47,357 bases of DNA from NCBI RefSeq assembly GCF_016924145.1, contig NZ_JAFFZO010000022.1, forward strand, positions 1 to 47,357, read 5' to 3'. The notes under the pieces were generated by a model. That model was not told where the DNA came from. It did no database searches and worked only from the letters and a program-made list of their open reading frames with translations. The position numbers and the translations under genes were made by a program. Shown in pieces: positions 1 through 9,806 of the stretch (within the stretch, counting starts at the first letter, position 1; each line of letters opens with the position of its first letter). Source of the DNA: Amphritea pacifica. GTDB lineage: Bacteria > Pseudomonadota > Gammaproteobacteria > Pseudomonadales > Balneatricaceae.

Positions 1-62
1 CTTTCAGTTTTGATGCTTTTAGCCGCTTCGCGAGCGAAGGCTTCGAGTTGTTTCTTGTCCAT
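1..62 (-). CDS. IS256-family transposase, N-terminal fragment (cut by window edge)
   Basis: Read on the minus strand from the ATG at 60-62, the frame gives MDKKQLEAFAREAAKSIKTE and runs off the window. This opening resembles the first residues of IS256-family (Mutator-like) DDE transposases. An AAGGA ribosome binding site lies about 10 bases before the ATG. Only 20 residues are visible, so the family call rests on the N-terminus together with the terminal repeat at about 100-127. Confidence 0.6.
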   Translation of the reverse strand, partial: MDKKQLEAFAREAAKSIKTE

Positions 63-127
63 GTTGCCTATCCTTAGCCATTACTGGCTCTATGATAGGC
101 AGTTACACAATTCTATGTACAGGGTCT
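1..127. mobile_element. End of an IS256-type insertion sequence
   Basis: The stretch at about 99-127 (GGCAGTTACACAATTC, then TATGTACAGGGTCTG) has the look of IS256-family terminal inverted repeats and lies just upstream of the transposase start, as expected for the left end. The exact outer boundary (about 124-127) and the target duplication cannot be fixed because the other end is outside the window. Confidence 0.5.
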
Positions 128-294
128 GTGGCGATGCTGAACTTAGCTTTATTTGCATACTTTAGGTTTGTCCATTTTGACTATTGTTAAGTCTTCATCA
201 CTATTTTTCCAGTGGTCATCTAGCCTCTAACATGATTTAACTATCTTGCTGATTCTGAGCTATTGGTTTCAATTCTACGAGTTATACGCGAAAA

Positions 295-334
295 TTGAAC
301 ATATTCTTGGGAAGAACTTTATAGAACTCCCAAG
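295..334 (+). promoter_or_regulatory. Candidate promoter and inverted repeat upstream of gmd
   Basis: TTGAAC (295-300) is followed by TATAGA (320-325) at a long 19-bp spacing, so the promoter is weak as a match. It overlaps a perfect 7-bp inverted repeat, CTTGGGA (306-312) with TCCCAAG (328-334), that could be an operator or a leader hairpin. I saw nothing else between the IS end and gmd (128-364). Confidence 0.25.
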
Positions 335-364
335 TAGATACTAAAATTTAGTTCAAGGTCAGAT

Positions 365-1495
365 ATGTCAAATACCAAAAAAGTCGCATTGATCACCGGT
401 GTCACCGGCCAGGATGGCTCTTACCTTGCCGAGTTCCTGCTGGAAAAAGGCTATGAAGTACACGGGATTAAACGCCGGGCGTCCTCATTTAATACCCAGC
501 GTGTTGATCACCTGTATCAGGACCCGCATGAGGCGAATGTTAATTTTCATCTGCACTATGGTGATCTTACCGATACCTCAAACCTGACCCGTATTATTCA
601 GCAGATTCAGCCGGATGAGGTGTATAACCTGGGCGCTCAATCCCATGTAGCGGTGTCGTTTGAATCACCGGAATATACTGCGGATGTGGATGCGATTGGT
701 ACTCTGCGTTTGTTAGAGGCGATCCGCTTTTTAGGGCTGGAGAAAAAGACCCGCTTCTATCAGGCATCCACCTCTGAACTGTTTGGTGAGGTGCAGGAGA
801 TTCCGCAGAAGGAGACCACGCCCTTCTATCCCCGCTCCCCTTATGCCTGCGCCAAGATGTATGCCTACTGGATCACTGTAAACTACCGTGAATCCTATGG
901 GATGTACGCCTGTAACGGTATTCTGTTTAACCATGAATCCCCTCGCCGGGGTGAAACCTTTGTTACCCGTAAGATTACCCGTGCTGTTGCCAATATCGCG
1001 CAGGGCGTTGAGAAATGTCTCTACCTGGGCAACATGGATGCGCTGCGTGACTGGGGCCACGCTAAAGATTACGTGCGGATGCAGTGGATGATGCTGCAAC
1101 AGGATCAGGCGGAAGACTTTGTTATTGCCACCGGTAAGCAGATCTCGGTGCGTGAGTTTGTGCGTATGTCTGCTGCTGAAGTGGGCATTACCCTTGAGTT
1201 TAAAGGGGAAGGCGTTGATGAGTATGCTGAAGTGGTTGCCGTTGAGGGTGGCAATGCACCGGCTGTCAGCGTCGGGGATGTGATTGTACGGGTTGATCCT
1301 AAATACTTCCGCCCTGCAGAGGTGGAAACCCTGCTGGGTGATCCTACGAAAGCGAAACAGAAACTGGGCTGGACACCGGAAATCACCGTTGAAGAGATGT
1401 GCGCCGAGATGGTTCAGAATGACCTGACCAACGCCAAGCAACACGCCCTGCTGAAAAAGCATGGTTATGATGTAAGCGTTGCTCTGGAGGGTTAA
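365..1495 (+). CDS. gmd: GDP-mannose 4,6-dehydratase
   Basis: Converts GDP-D-mannose to GDP-4-keto-6-deoxy-D-mannose, the first committed step towards GDP-L-fucose; cytoplasmic, NADP-dependent short-chain dehydrogenase/reductase. The N-terminus carries the nucleotide-binding motif [16 protein letters not shown], the middle has [16 protein letters not shown], and the catalytic YxxxK pair is in [10 protein letters not shown]. The 376 residues match the usual length. The next enzyme of the path, fcl, lies about 780 bp downstream with a family A repeat array in between; that separation is unusual because the two are normally adjacent. The ribosome binding site before the ATG is weak (AAGGTCAGAT). 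Confidence 0.95.
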   Translation: MSNTKKVALITGVTGQDGSYLAEFLLEKGYEVHGIKRRASSFNTQRVDHLYQDPHEANVNFHLHYGDLTDTSNLTRIIQQIQPDEVYNLGAQSHVAVSFESPEYTADVDAIGTLRLLEAIRFLGLEKKTRFYQASTSELFGEVQEIPQKETTPFYPRSPYACAKMYAYWITVNYRESYGMYACNGILFNHESPRRGETFVTRKITRAVANIAQGVEKCLYLGNMDALRDWGHAKDYVRMQWMMLQQDQAEDFVIATGKQISVREFVRMSAAEVGITLEFKGEGVDEYAEVVAVEGGNAPAVSVGDVIVRVDPKYFRPAEVETLLGDPTKAKQKLGWTPEITVEEMCAEMVQNDLTNAKQHALLKKHGYDVSVALEG

Positions 1496-2278
1496 GGGCT
1501 TTTCGTAAGAGCGTTTCACCACAGAGGACACAGAGGTCCACAGAGAAGGGCTTTTGTGTAAGAGCGGTTTTACCACAGTACCCAAAGGGCATGCTAAGGA
1601 CACAGAGGAACACAGAGAAGGGCTTTTGGTAAGAGCGGTTTTACCACAGTACCCAAAGGGCATGCTAAGGACACAGATGGCACTGAGAAGGGCTGTTGGT
1701 AAGAGCGTTTTACCACAGTACCCAAAGGGCATGCTAAGGGCACAGAGTTCCACAGAGAAAGGCTTTTGTGTAAGAGCGGTTTTACCACAGAGGACACAGA
1801 GGAACACAGAGAAGGGCTTTTGTTAGAGTTATCTTTTCCTCGGTGCTCTCTGTGTTCTCGGTGGTGAAAAATCCTTTAAGAATGGTTGGTTTACCACAGT
1901 ACCCAAAGGGCATGCTAAGGGCATAGAGATTCACAGAGAAGGGCTTTTGTTAGAGATATCTTTTCCTCGGTGCTCTCTGTGTTCTCGGTGGTGATAAATC
2001 TTTTAAGAATGGTTGGTTTTACCACAGTACCCAAAGGGCATGCTAAGGACACAGAGACACACAGAGAAGGGCTTTTGTTAGAGATATCTTTTCCTCGGTG
2101 CTCTCTGTGTTCTCGGTGGTGATAAATCTTTTAAGAATGGTTGGTTTACCACAGTACCCAAAGGGCATGCTAAGGGCACAGAGATTCACAGGGAAGGGCT
2201 TTTGTTAGAGATATCTTTTCTGTTCTCTGTGGTGAACCTTTTCGGTCTATGCATTTATGGTTTTGTTAGGAGTTTTTA
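1496..2278. repeat. Family A (CACAGAG-type) palindromic repeat array, with 18-bp modules
   Basis: The array has a repeating unit of about 127 bp. A left arm ACCACAG-AGGACACAGAG is answered by an inverted right arm CTCTGTGTTCTCGGTGGT, with AAGGGCTTTTGTTAGAGATA and similar text between, and AATCTTTTAAGAATGG as linker. Six copies carry an extra 18 bp, TACCCAAAGGGCATGCTA, between ACCACAG and AGGACACAG, at 1579, 1650, 1719, 1900, 2028 and 2155 (first bases). The first part (1500-1800) is built of left arms only. Open frames across this region are translations of the repeat and not genes. Confidence 0.85.
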
Positions 2279-3238
2279 ATGACTAAAGTTTTTGTAGCGG
2301 GCCATAACGGTATGGTGGGTTCTGCTATCTGCCGTCAGTTGGCGGCTGATGCTTCGGTTGAGGTGATAACCGCCGGCCGGCAGGAGTTGGATCTGTTGTC
2401 TCAGAGCGATGTTGCCCGTTTCTTTGATGAGCATAAATTTGATCAGGTGTATCTGGCTGCGGCTAAAGTTGGTGGTATCTGGGCGAACAATGAGTATCCG
2501 GCTGAGTTTATCTACCAGAATCTGACCATACAGAACAATGTTATCCACTCAGCGTATCAGTCAGGTGTTAAGAAGCTGTTGTTTCTTGGCTCGTCCTGTA
2601 TCTATCCAAAACTGGCACAACAGCCGATGCAGGAGAGTGCTTTGCTGACCGGTGTACTTGAGCCCACCAATGAGCCCTATGCCATTGCCAAGATTGCCGG
2701 TATTAAGATGTGTGAATCCTATAATCGCCAGTATGGTGTGGATTACCGCAGTGTGATGCCCACTAACCTCTATGGTGAGAACGATAACTTCCACCCGGAA
2801 AACTCCCATGTTATCCCCGCACTGATGCGCCGTTTTCATGAAGCGAAGCTTGCCGGTGATGCGGAAGTGGTTGTCTGGGGCACCGGTAAACCGATGCGTG
2901 AGTTTTTGCATGTGGATGATATGGCCGCGGCGTCTGTATTCGTGATGAATGCGGATGTTGAGACTTATAAAGCCAACACCGAAACCATGCTGTCCCATCT
3001 GAATGTAGGCACTGGAGAGGATTGCACCATCGCTGAGATGGCACTGACCATGGCTGAGGTGGTTGGCTTTGATGGAGAGGTTGTGTTTGATGCAACCAAG
3101 CCGGACGGCACCCCCCGTAAACTGATGGATGTCAGTAAACTCAATGCTCTGGGATGGAAGCATTCAATCAGCCTGAAACAGGGCCTGACGATGACCTACG
3201 AGTGGTTCCTCGCTAATCAGGATAGCTTTAGGGCTTAA
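2279..3238 (+). CDS. fcl: GDP-L-fucose synthase
   Basis: 3,5-epimerase/4-reductase that turns the Gmd product into GDP-L-fucose. The N-terminal Rossmann motif is [14 protein letters not shown]. The catalytic region has [13 protein letters not shown] and [15 protein letters not shown] (YxxxK). At 319 residues it is close to the E. coli enzyme (WcaG/Fcl). AGGAG lies 6-10 bases before the ATG, so this start is secure. The gene is bracketed on both sides by family A repeats and may depend on a promoter or read-through from within them. Confidence 0.94.
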   Translation: MTKVFVAGHNGMVGSAICRQLAADASVEVITAGRQELDLLSQSDVARFFDEHKFDQVYLAAAKVGGIWANNEYPAEFIYQNLTIQNNVIHSAYQSGVKKLLFLGSSCIYPKLAQQPMQESALLTGVLEPTNEPYAIAKIAGIKMCESYNRQYGVDYRSVMPTNLYGENDNFHPENSHVIPALMRRFHEAKLAGDAEVVVWGTGKPMREFLHVDDMAAASVFVMNADVETYKANTETMLSHLNVGTGEDCTIAEMALTMAEVVGFDGEVVFDATKPDGTPRKLMDVSKLNALGWKHSISLKQGLTMTYEWFLANQDSFRA

Positions 3239-3492
3239 AGGCTAAGAGCGGTTCACCACAGAGGGCACAGAGGAACACAGAGAAGGGCTTTTGTGTAAAA
3301 GCAATTTACCACAGAGGGCATTCTAAGGGCACAGAAGTTCACAGAGAAGGGCTTTTGTTAGAGATATCTTTTCCTCGGTGCTCTCTGTGTTCTCGGTGGT
3401 GAAAAATCTTTTAAGAATGGTTGGTTTGCCTTTGTGTACTCGGTGGTGAGTAGTGTTTTTATTAATTTGAAGTTAGTTCGACAGGATGTCGT
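3239..3492. repeat. Family A repeats upstream of the GxxExxY gene
   Basis: Two left arms and one right arm of the CACAGAG repeat. The copy at 3311-3330 has only the last 11 bases of the 18-bp module (AGGGCATTCTA, 3315-3325). Bases 3287-3359 recur with a few differences at 3867-3939, just past the next gene, so that gene is bracketed by direct repeats 580 bp apart. Confidence 0.75.
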
Positions 3493-3864
3493 ATGGATAC
3501 GGATTATCTGACAGAGAAGGTTATTGGTTGTGCTATAGAGGTTCATCGACAGTTGGGACCAGGGTTACTTGAGTCGAGTTATGAACAATGTCTGATGTTT
3601 GAACTGGCCCAGGCCGGAATTAATGCTCAAGCCCAGATTGCGTTGCCGATTGCTTATAAAGGAATGATGATAGAGGCGGGTTATCGAGTTGATATTCTGA
3701 TTCCTGGGCGACTAGTACTGGAGTTGAAGTCTGTTGATAAGCTGATGCCAATACATACGGCTCAGATGCTTACATATCTGAAATTGTCAGGAGTTCGAAA
3801 AGGCCTTTTGATTAACTTTAATGTTAATAAGTTGACGAACGGTTTGAAACGGATAGTTCTGTAA
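3493..3864 (+). CDS. GxxExxY family protein (PD-(D/E)XK nuclease-like)
   Basis: 123 residues beginning MDTDYLTEKVIGCAIEVHRQ, then GPGLLESSYEQCL, which carries the family's GxxExxY signature (GLLESSY). Further on, VDILIPGRLVLELKSVD gives the D...ExK pattern of the PD-(D/E)XK nuclease fold (D near residue 62, ELK near 72-74). The family is of unknown function and is often present in many copies; a nuclease role is inferred from the fold pattern only. It is embedded in the family A array, flanked by direct repeats, in the same way RAYT genes sit in REP arrays. No clear ribosome binding site precedes the ATG; the start is chosen because family members begin this way. Confidence 0.8.
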   Translation: MDTDYLTEKVIGCAIEVHRQLGPGLLESSYEQCLMFELAQAGINAQAQIALPIAYKGMMIEAGYRVDILIPGRLVLELKSVDKLMPIHTAQMLTYLKLSGVRKGLLINFNVNKLTNGLKRIVL

Positions 3865-4811
3865 GCGCTTTTGTGTAAAAGCAATTTACCACAGAGGGCA
3901 TGCTAAGGGCACAGAGGTCCACAGAGAAGGGCTTTTGGTAAGAGCGTTTTACCACAGAGGACACAGAGACACACAGAGAAGAGCTTTTGTTAGAGATATC
4001 TTTTCCTCGGTGCTCTCTGTGTCCTCTGTGGTGAGAAATCTTTTAAGAATGGTTGGTTTACCACAGTACCCAAAGGGCATGCTAAGGGCATAGAGGTCCA
4101 CAGAGGAGGGCTTTTGTTAGAGATACTTTTTCCTCGGTGCTCTCTGTGTTCTCGGTGGTGGAAAATCTTTTAAGAATGGTTGGTTTACCACAGTACCCAA
4201 AGGGTATGCTAAGGGCACAGAGTTCCACAGAGAAAGGCTTTTGTTAGAGATATCTTTTCCTCGGTGCTCTCTGTGTTCTCGGTGGTGAAAAATCTTTTAA
4301 GAATGGTTGGTTTACCACAGTACCCAAAGGGCATGCCAAGGGCACAGTGACACACAGAGAAGGGCTTTTGTTAGAGATATCTTTTCCTCGGTGCTCTCTG
4401 TGTTCTCGGTGGTGAAAAATCTTTCAAGAATGGTTGGTTTTACCACAGTACCCAAAGGGCATGCTAAGGGCATAGAGGTCCACAGAGGAGGGCTTTTGTT
4501 AGAGATACCTTTTCCTCGGTGCTCTCTGTGTTCTCGGTGGTGATAAATCTTTTGGGGCGGTTTTATCACGGTACCCAGAGGGTATGCTAAGGACACAGGG
4601 GGCCACAGAGAAGAGCTTTTGTTAGAGATATCTTTTCCTCGGTGCTCTCTGTGTTCTCGGTGGTGATAAATCTTTTAAGAATGGTTGGTTTACCACAGTA
4701 CCCAAAGGGCATGCTAAGGGCACAGAGATTTACAGAGAAGGGCTTTTGTTAGAGATATCTTTCCCTCGTTGATCTCTGTGTCTTCTTTGGTGAGAAAGAT
4801 TTTAAAGATGA
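3865..4811. repeat. Family A repeat array between the GxxExxY gene and gmm
   Basis: About six consecutive units spaced 123-128 bp apart. Full 18-bp modules begin at 4067, 4194, 4321, 4449, 4572 and 4699; a truncated 11-bp form is at 3895-3905. The copy at 3950-3970 is uninterrupted (ACCACAG-AGGACACAG), giving the empty-site form. Module sequence drifts slightly (GGTATGCTA at 4194 and 4572, GCATGCCA at 4321). Confidence 0.85.
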
Positions 4812-4817
4812 GTGATA

Positions 4818-5297
4818 ATGGGTAATAACTTTTTAGCGCCTGAAGCGTTCAGGCTGGTGGTGGATTCTACCCCGCTGATCTCTATCGATCTGGTGGTTAA
4901 ATCGCCCGATGGAAGGGTGCTGTTGGGTAAAAGGCTGAATAAACCGGCTAAAGATTACTGGTTTGTACCGGGTGGTCGGGTGTTGAAGAATGAAACCCTG
5001 GCGGATGCGTTTCTGCGCCTGACTGAGACAGAGCTTGGCATTAAGGTGCCGATTCAGAGCGCCCGATATCTGGGGTTGTATGAACATTTTTATGATGACA
5101 GTGCTTTGAGTGATGCGGTGTCGACACATTACGTTGTTAACGCATTTGTAATAGAATTGAGCGAGTCTGTATCAGCGCTGCCTGTTGAACAGCACAGTGA
5201 TTATCAATGGTTAAGCGAAACCGAACTTTTAGGTGCTGATGATGTACATATGCATTCAAAGTGGTATTTCATGAACGAAAAAGGATATTCCGTATGA
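4818..5297 (+). CDS. gmm: GDP-mannose mannosyl hydrolase (Nudix family)
   Basis: Hydrolyses GDP-mannose or GDP-glucose to GDP plus the sugar, which may tune the GDP-mannose pool. The text [40 protein letters not shown] and EHFYDD/THYVV follows the E. coli Gmm pattern. The Nudix box is the altered form of this subfamily ([19 protein letters not shown]), with RL where classical Nudix enzymes have RE. The ATG at 4818 ([11 protein letters not shown]) is preferred; a GTG at 4812 would add two residues. The stop overlaps the manC start (ATGA), so the two are translationally coupled. Confidence 0.9.
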   Translation: MGNNFLAPEAFRLVVDSTPLISIDLVVKSPDGRVLLGKRLNKPAKDYWFVPGGRVLKNETLADAFLRLTETELGIKVPIQSARYLGLYEHFYDDSALSDAVSTHYVVNAFVIELSESVSALPVEQHSDYQWLSETELLGADDVHMHSKWYFMNEKGYSV

Positions 5298-6724
5298 TCC
5301 CTGTAATTATGGCCGGTGGTTCCGGTACCCGCCTGTGGCCCCTCTCCCGTACTCAGTATCCTAAGCAGTTTCTACAGCTGAACAGCAAGCTTTCAATGTT
5401 GCAGGAGACGGTTAAGCGTCTGGGTGCGGTTGATCAGGTGAGCCTGATCTGTAATGAGGAGCACCGTTTTCTGGCTGCAGAGCAGATGCGGGTGATGAAC
5501 CAGCCCTGTTCCGTTTTTCTCGAACCGGTTGGCCGCAATACCGCCCCGGCGATTGCCCTGGCGGCCATTGAGGCGGTGAATAAAGGCCAGGGGCGTAAAT
5601 GCCTTCTGGTGTTGGCGGCGGATCATGTGATTGAGGACGAACAGACTTTTCAGACAATGATCGCGAAGGCTCAGCCTCTGGCTCAGGAAGGGTGTCTGGT
5701 GACTTTTGGGATTGTGCCAACCCATCCTGAAACCGGTTATGGGTATATCAAAGCCGAGGTTAATCAGCCGATGCCTGCGGGCGGGGAAGGGCAGGATGTA
5801 TTATCTGAGGCTTTCCCTGTATCAGAGTTTGTTGAGAAGCCTGATCTGGCAACGGCTGAGTCTTATCTGGCTGAGGGTGGCTATTACTGGAACAGCGGTA
5901 TGTTTATGTTCCGGGCCGACCGTTATCTGGAAGAACTGGGTAAGTTCCGTCCCGATATTCTTGAAGCCTGTCAAAAGGCGATGGCTGATACGTCTGCGGA
6001 TATGGATTTTGTCCGGGTAAATACAGCGGCCTTTGAAGCCTGTCCCGATGAGTCTGTGGATTATGCGGTGATGGAGAAGACCGACCGTGCCGTAGTATTG
6101 CCGCTGGATGCTGGCTGGAGCGATGTCGGTAGCTGGGCTGCGCTATGGGAGATCAAGGCTAAAGACTGCAATGGTAATGTGCTGGATGGGGATGTTATCG
6201 CTCAGGACACCAGCGACTCTTTTGTTATGTCTTCAAACCGTCTGGTAACCACCCTTGGTGTGGATAACCTGATTGTTGTTGATACCCCCGACGCGCTGCT
6301 GGTGGCGGATAAAAACAAGATTCAGGATGTGAAGAAGATCGTTGCTGAGATTAAGGGCGCTGGTCGTAATGAAACCTTCCAGCACCGCGAAGTGTACCGC
6401 CCCTGGGGCAAGTATGATTCGATCGATCTGGGTGACCGCTATCAGGTGAAGCGTATCACGGTTAAGCCGGGTGCGCGTTTATCTGTGCAGAAGCATCATC
6501 ACCGAGCCGAACACTGGATTGTGGTGAGTGGTACAGCCAGGGTCACCAAAGGGGAGGAAACCTTCCTGGTGACTGAAAACCAGTCCACCTACATCCCGTT
6601 AGGTGAGATCCACTGCCTGGAAAACCCGGGCAAAGTCGAGCTTGAGCTGATTGAGATTCAGTCTGGTTCCTATCTGGGAGAGGATGATATCGTGCGCCTG
6701 GAAGATCAGTATGGGAGGGCTTAG
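5294..6724 (+). CDS. manC: Mannose-1-phosphate guanylyltransferase / mannose-6-phosphate isomerase
   Basis: Bifunctional type II enzyme making GDP-mannose. The N-terminal nucleotidyltransferase has [12 protein letters not shown] and PKQFL, then [11 protein letters not shown] and the WNSGMFMF segment. The C-terminal cupin domain (from about residue 350) has [29 protein letters not shown] and the Zn-binding HHH/H residues of the isomerase. The ATG at 5294 overlaps the gmm stop and has AAGGAT 8 bases upstream; an upstream in-frame start at 5261 lies inside gmm and is unlikely. The 476 residues match AlgA/ManC. Confidence 0.94.
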   Translation: MIPVIMAGGSGTRLWPLSRTQYPKQFLQLNSKLSMLQETVKRLGAVDQVSLICNEEHRFLAAEQMRVMNQPCSVFLEPVGRNTAPAIALAAIEAVNKGQGRKCLLVLAADHVIEDEQTFQTMIAKAQPLAQEGCLVTFGIVPTHPETGYGYIKAEVNQPMPAGGEGQDVLSEAFPVSEFVEKPDLATAESYLAEGGYYWNSGMFMFRADRYLEELGKFRPDILEACQKAMADTSADMDFVRVNTAAFEACPDESVDYAVMEKTDRAVVLPLDAGWSDVGSWAALWEIKAKDCNGNVLDGDVIAQDTSDSFVMSSNRLVTTLGVDNLIVVDTPDALLVADKNKIQDVKKIVAEIKGAGRNETFQHREVYRPWGKYDSIDLGDRYQVKRITVKPGARLSVQKHHHRAEHWIVVSGTARVTKGEETFLVTENQSTYIPLGEIHCLENPGKVELELIEIQSGSYLGEDDIVRLEDQYGRA

Positions 6725-8223
6725 TTGATTATTAAAGCTGGTGCCAACTGATAGTTTTATCGCGACGGGGGCGTCGCTCCCACAGGTGTTGTTGTAGCAT
6801 GGTGCTGTTGTGGGAGGGGTGCTGGTATGCCCTTTGGGTACCTCGCGGCGATTGTTGAAGCTGGTGCCATCTGATGCTTTTATCGCGACGGGGGCGTCGC
6901 TCCCACAGGTGGTGCGGTAGGATGATGTGATTGTGGGAGGTGCGCCCTCGCGGCGATTATTGAAGCTGGTGCCATCTGATAGTTCTATCGCGACGGGGGC
7001 GTCGCTCCCACAGGTGGTGCGGTAGGATGATGTGATTGTGGGAGGTGCGCTCTTGCGGCGATTATTGAAGCTGGTGCCAACTTATAGTTTTATCGCGACG
7101 GGGGCGTCGCTCCCACGGGTGTTGCTATAGCATGGTGCTGTTGTGGGAGGGGTGCTGGTATGCCCTTTGGGTACCTCGCGGCGATTATTGAAGCTGGTGC
7201 CATCTGATGGTTTTATCGCGACGGGGGCGTCGCTCCCACAGGTGTAGTGGTAGCAATATGCTTTTGTAGGAGGCGCGCTGGTATGCCCTTTGGGTACCTC
7301 GCGGCGATTATTGAAGTTGGTGCCATCTGATGGTTTTATCGCGACGGGGGCGTCGCTCCCACAGGTGGTCCGGTAAGATGATGTGATTGTGGGAGGTGCG
7401 CCCTCGCGGCGATTGTTGAAGCTGGTGCCATCTGATAGTTTTATCGCGACGGGGGCGTCGCTCCCACAGGTGGTGCGGTAAGATGATGTGATTGTGGGAG
7501 GTGCGCTGGTATGCCCTTTGGGTACCTCGCGGCGATTGTTGAATCTGGTGCCATCTGATGGTTTTATCGCGACGGGGGCGTCGCTCCCACGGGTGGTGCG
7601 GTAGGATGATGTGATTGTGGGAGGTGCGCCCTCGCGGCGATTGTTGAAGCTGGTGCCATCTGATAGTTCTATCGCGACGGGGGCGTCGCTCCCACGGGTG
7701 GTGCGGTAGGATGATGTGATTGTGGGAGGTGCGCCCTCGCGGCGATTGTTGAATCTGGTGCCATCTGATGGTTTTATCGCGACGGGGGCGTCGCTCCCAC
7801 GGGTGTAGTGGTAGCAATATGCTTTTGTAGGAGGCGCGCTGGTATGCCCTTTGGGTACCTCGCGGCGATTGTTGAAGTTGGTGCCATCTGATAGTTTTAT
7901 CGCGACGGGGGCGTCGCTCCCACGGGTGTTGCTATAGCATGGTGCTGTTGTGGGAGGTGCGCCTTCGCGGCGATTGTTGAAGCTGCTGCCATCTGATGCT
8001 TTTATCGCGACGGGGGCGTCGCTCCCACAGGTGGTGCGGCAGGATGATGTGATTGTGGGAGGTGCGCCTTCGCGGCGATTGTTGAAGCTGGTGCCAACTT
8101 ATAGTTTTATCGCGACGGGGGCGTCGCTCCCACAGGTGGTGCGGTAAGATGATGTGATTGTGGGAGGTGCGCTGGTATGCCATTTGGGTACCTCGCGGCG
8201 ATTAATTCAAAAAGGAGAATTTG
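6725..8223. repeat. Family B REP/BIME array (13 units) with 18-bp modules
   Basis: About 13 tandem units of roughly 103-125 bp. In REP orientation the two inverted members read GTGGGAGCGACGCCCCCGTC-GCGAT and GTGGGAGGTGCGCCC-TCGCGGCGAT, with a GTGG foot, a GC-rich hairpin and a GCGAT end. The linker is TGGTGCCATCTGATGGTTTT. The 18-bp module, here reversed (TGGTATGCCCTTTGGGTA), is inserted between GTGCGC and CCTCGCGG at 6823, 7156, 7279, 7507, 7840 and 8173; the remaining units are uninterrupted. Minus-strand open frames at 7308-7817 and 7932-8183 are repeat translations. Confidence 0.9.
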
Positions 8224-8670
8224 ATGAAAGGGAATTCATCTGCTTTGCGTAAAGGCCGGTTTTCGGAAGCCGGTCAAATCTATCTGGTTACTTTTGTAAC
8301 ACTTCAGCGAAAGCCTGTTTTCAAAGACTTTGAGCTGGGCAGGCTTTTTGTTGATGTCCTCCGGCGTGAGTCAGAGCATTCTGAAACGCTGGCATTTGTA
8401 GTAATGCCTGATCATGTGCATTGGCTGGTGCAGTTAAAATCTAAACTGCTAAGCCGCACGGTGCAGTCGGTTAAGTCTGTTTCTTCCCGCAAGATAAAAT
8501 CACAGATAATTTCAAATGGGCCGGTCTGGCAGGATGGTTTTCATGATCATGCCGTCAGAAATGGGGATGATCTGGCCAGCATTGCCCGATATCTTGTGAT
8601 GAACCCGGTCAGGGCGGGGTTGGTGAGCAGTGTAAAGGAATATCCACTCTGGGATGCTGTTTGGGTTTAG
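8224..8670 (+). CDS. REP-associated tyrosine transposase (RAYT), copy 1
   Basis: 148-residue Y1/HUH protein of the IS200-like TnpA-REP group. The HUH motif is in MPDHVHWLV (near residue 62) and the candidate nucleophile Tyr is in IARYLVMNPVRAGLV near the C-terminus. RAYTs nick REP hairpins in other bacteria; here the gene lies directly between family B repeats, starting 20 bp after a REP end. AGGAG sits 7-11 bases before the ATG at 8224. It is identical in protein sequence to the copy 800 bp downstream; the only DNA difference I see is the silent change at 8442/9242. Confidence 0.92.
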   Translation: MKGNSSALRKGRFSEAGQIYLVTFVTLQRKPVFKDFELGRLFVDVLRRESEHSETLAFVVMPDHVHWLVQLKSKLLSRTVQSVKSVSSRKIKSQIISNGPVWQDGFHDHAVRNGDDLASIARYLVMNPVRAGLVSSVKEYPLWDAVWV

Positions 8671-9023
8671 CTATAGCATGGTGCCATCTGATGGTTTTAT
8701 CGCGACGGGGGCGTCGCTCCCACAGGTGGTGCGGTAAGATGATGTGATTGTGGGAGGTGCGCCCTCGCGGCGATTGTTGAAGCTGGTGCCATCTGATGGT
8801 TTTATTGCGACGGGGGCGTCGCTCCCACGGGTGGTGCGGTAGGATGATGTGATTGTGGGAGGTGCGCCCTCGCGGCGATTGTTGAATCTGGTGCCATCTG
8901 ATGGTTTTATCGCGACGGGGGCGTCGCTCCCACAGGTGGTGCGGTAAGATGATGTGATTGTGGGAGGTGCGCTGGTATGCCCTTTGGGTACCTCGCGGCG
9001 ATTAATTCAAAAAGGAGAATTTG
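8671..9023. repeat. Family B REP/BIME array between the two RAYT genes
   Basis: Three BIME units (REP left arms near 8700, 8807 and 8917). One 18-bp module is at 8973-8990 in the unit directly before RAYT copy 2. The text 8890-9023 matches 8090-8223 with about two differences, so it belongs to the duplicated block that includes the RAYT. Confidence 0.88.
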
Positions 9024-9470
9024 ATGAAAGGGAATTCATCTGCTTTGCGTAAAGGCCGGTTTTCGGAAGCCGGTCAAATCTATCTGGTTACTTTTGTAAC
9101 ACTTCAGCGAAAGCCTGTTTTCAAAGACTTTGAGCTGGGCAGGCTTTTTGTTGATGTCCTCCGGCGTGAGTCAGAGCATTCTGAAACGCTGGCATTTGTA
9201 GTAATGCCTGATCATGTGCATTGGCTGGTGCAGTTAAAATCAAAACTGCTAAGCCGCACGGTGCAGTCGGTTAAGTCTGTTTCTTCCCGCAAGATAAAAT
9301 CACAGATAATTTCAAATGGGCCGGTCTGGCAGGATGGTTTTCATGATCATGCCGTCAGAAATGGGGATGATCTGGCCAGCATTGCCCGATATCTTGTGAT
9401 GAACCCGGTCAGGGCGGGGTTGGTGAGCAGTGTAAAGGAATATCCACTCTGGGATGCTGTTTGGGTTTAG
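9024..9470 (+). CDS. REP-associated tyrosine transposase (RAYT), copy 2
   Basis: Second 148-residue RAYT, offset exactly 800 bp from copy 1 and encoding the same protein. It has the HUH motif DHVHW and the ARYLVMNP tyrosine, and the same AGGAG ribosome binding site. The duplication extends upstream to about 8090/8890 and downstream to about 8728/9528, where the two diverge inside a BIME. This suggests recombination between REP copies, and not RAYT transposition, made the second gene (inference). Confidence 0.92.
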   Translation: MKGNSSALRKGRFSEAGQIYLVTFVTLQRKPVFKDFELGRLFVDVLRRESEHSETLAFVVMPDHVHWLVQLKSKLLSRTVQSVKSVSSRKIKSQIISNGPVWQDGFHDHAVRNGDDLASIARYLVMNPVRAGLVSSVKEYPLWDAVWV

Positions 9471-9806
9471 CTATAGCATGGTGCCATCTGATGGTTTTAT
9501 CGCGACGGGGGCGTCGCTCCCACAGGTGTTGCTATAGCATGGTGCTGTTGTGGGAGGGGTGCTGGTATGCCCTTTGGGTACCTCGCGGCGATTATTGAAG
9601 TTGGTGCCAACTTATAGTTTATCGCGACGGGGGCGTCGCTCTCACGGGTGGTGCGGTAGGATGATGTGATTGTGGGAGGTGCGCCCTCGCGGCGATTATT
9701 GAAGTTGGTGTCAACTTATAGTTTTATTGCGACGGGGGCGTCGCTCCCACAGGTGTTGCTATAGCATGGTGTTGTTGTGGGAGGCGCGCCCTCGCGGCGA
9801 TAAGTG
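9471..9806. repeat. Family B REP/BIME array after RAYT copy 2
   Basis: Three more BIME units (near 9501, 9622 and 9728), one with a reversed 18-bp module at 9563-9580. The array runs to the stop codon of cysNC on the opposite strand, so its hairpins lie at the 3' end of that operon and could stabilise or terminate its transcript. Confidence 0.85.

Noticed and set aside
731-1807. Minus-strand 358-codon open frame opposite gmd
   Set aside because: It runs antisense through gmd and then through family A repeats (recurring FGYCGKTALT). A shadow frame.
1554-1826. Short plus-strand frames in family A arrays (also 4307-4543)
   Set aside because: Repeat translations with recurring TTVPKGHAK, encoded by the 18-bp module and its flanks.
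7308-8183. Minus-strand open frames of 169 and 83 codons with repeated WERRPRRDK text
   Set aside because: They are translations of the family B REP units, whose length happens to keep the frame open. No ribosome binding site or family resemblance.
6725-9806. Possible CRISPR array
   Set aside because: Units are regularly spaced, but the text between conserved blocks is itself conserved and the blocks are inverted pairs with GTGG feet. RAYT genes are inside and no cas genes are seen. These are BIMEs.
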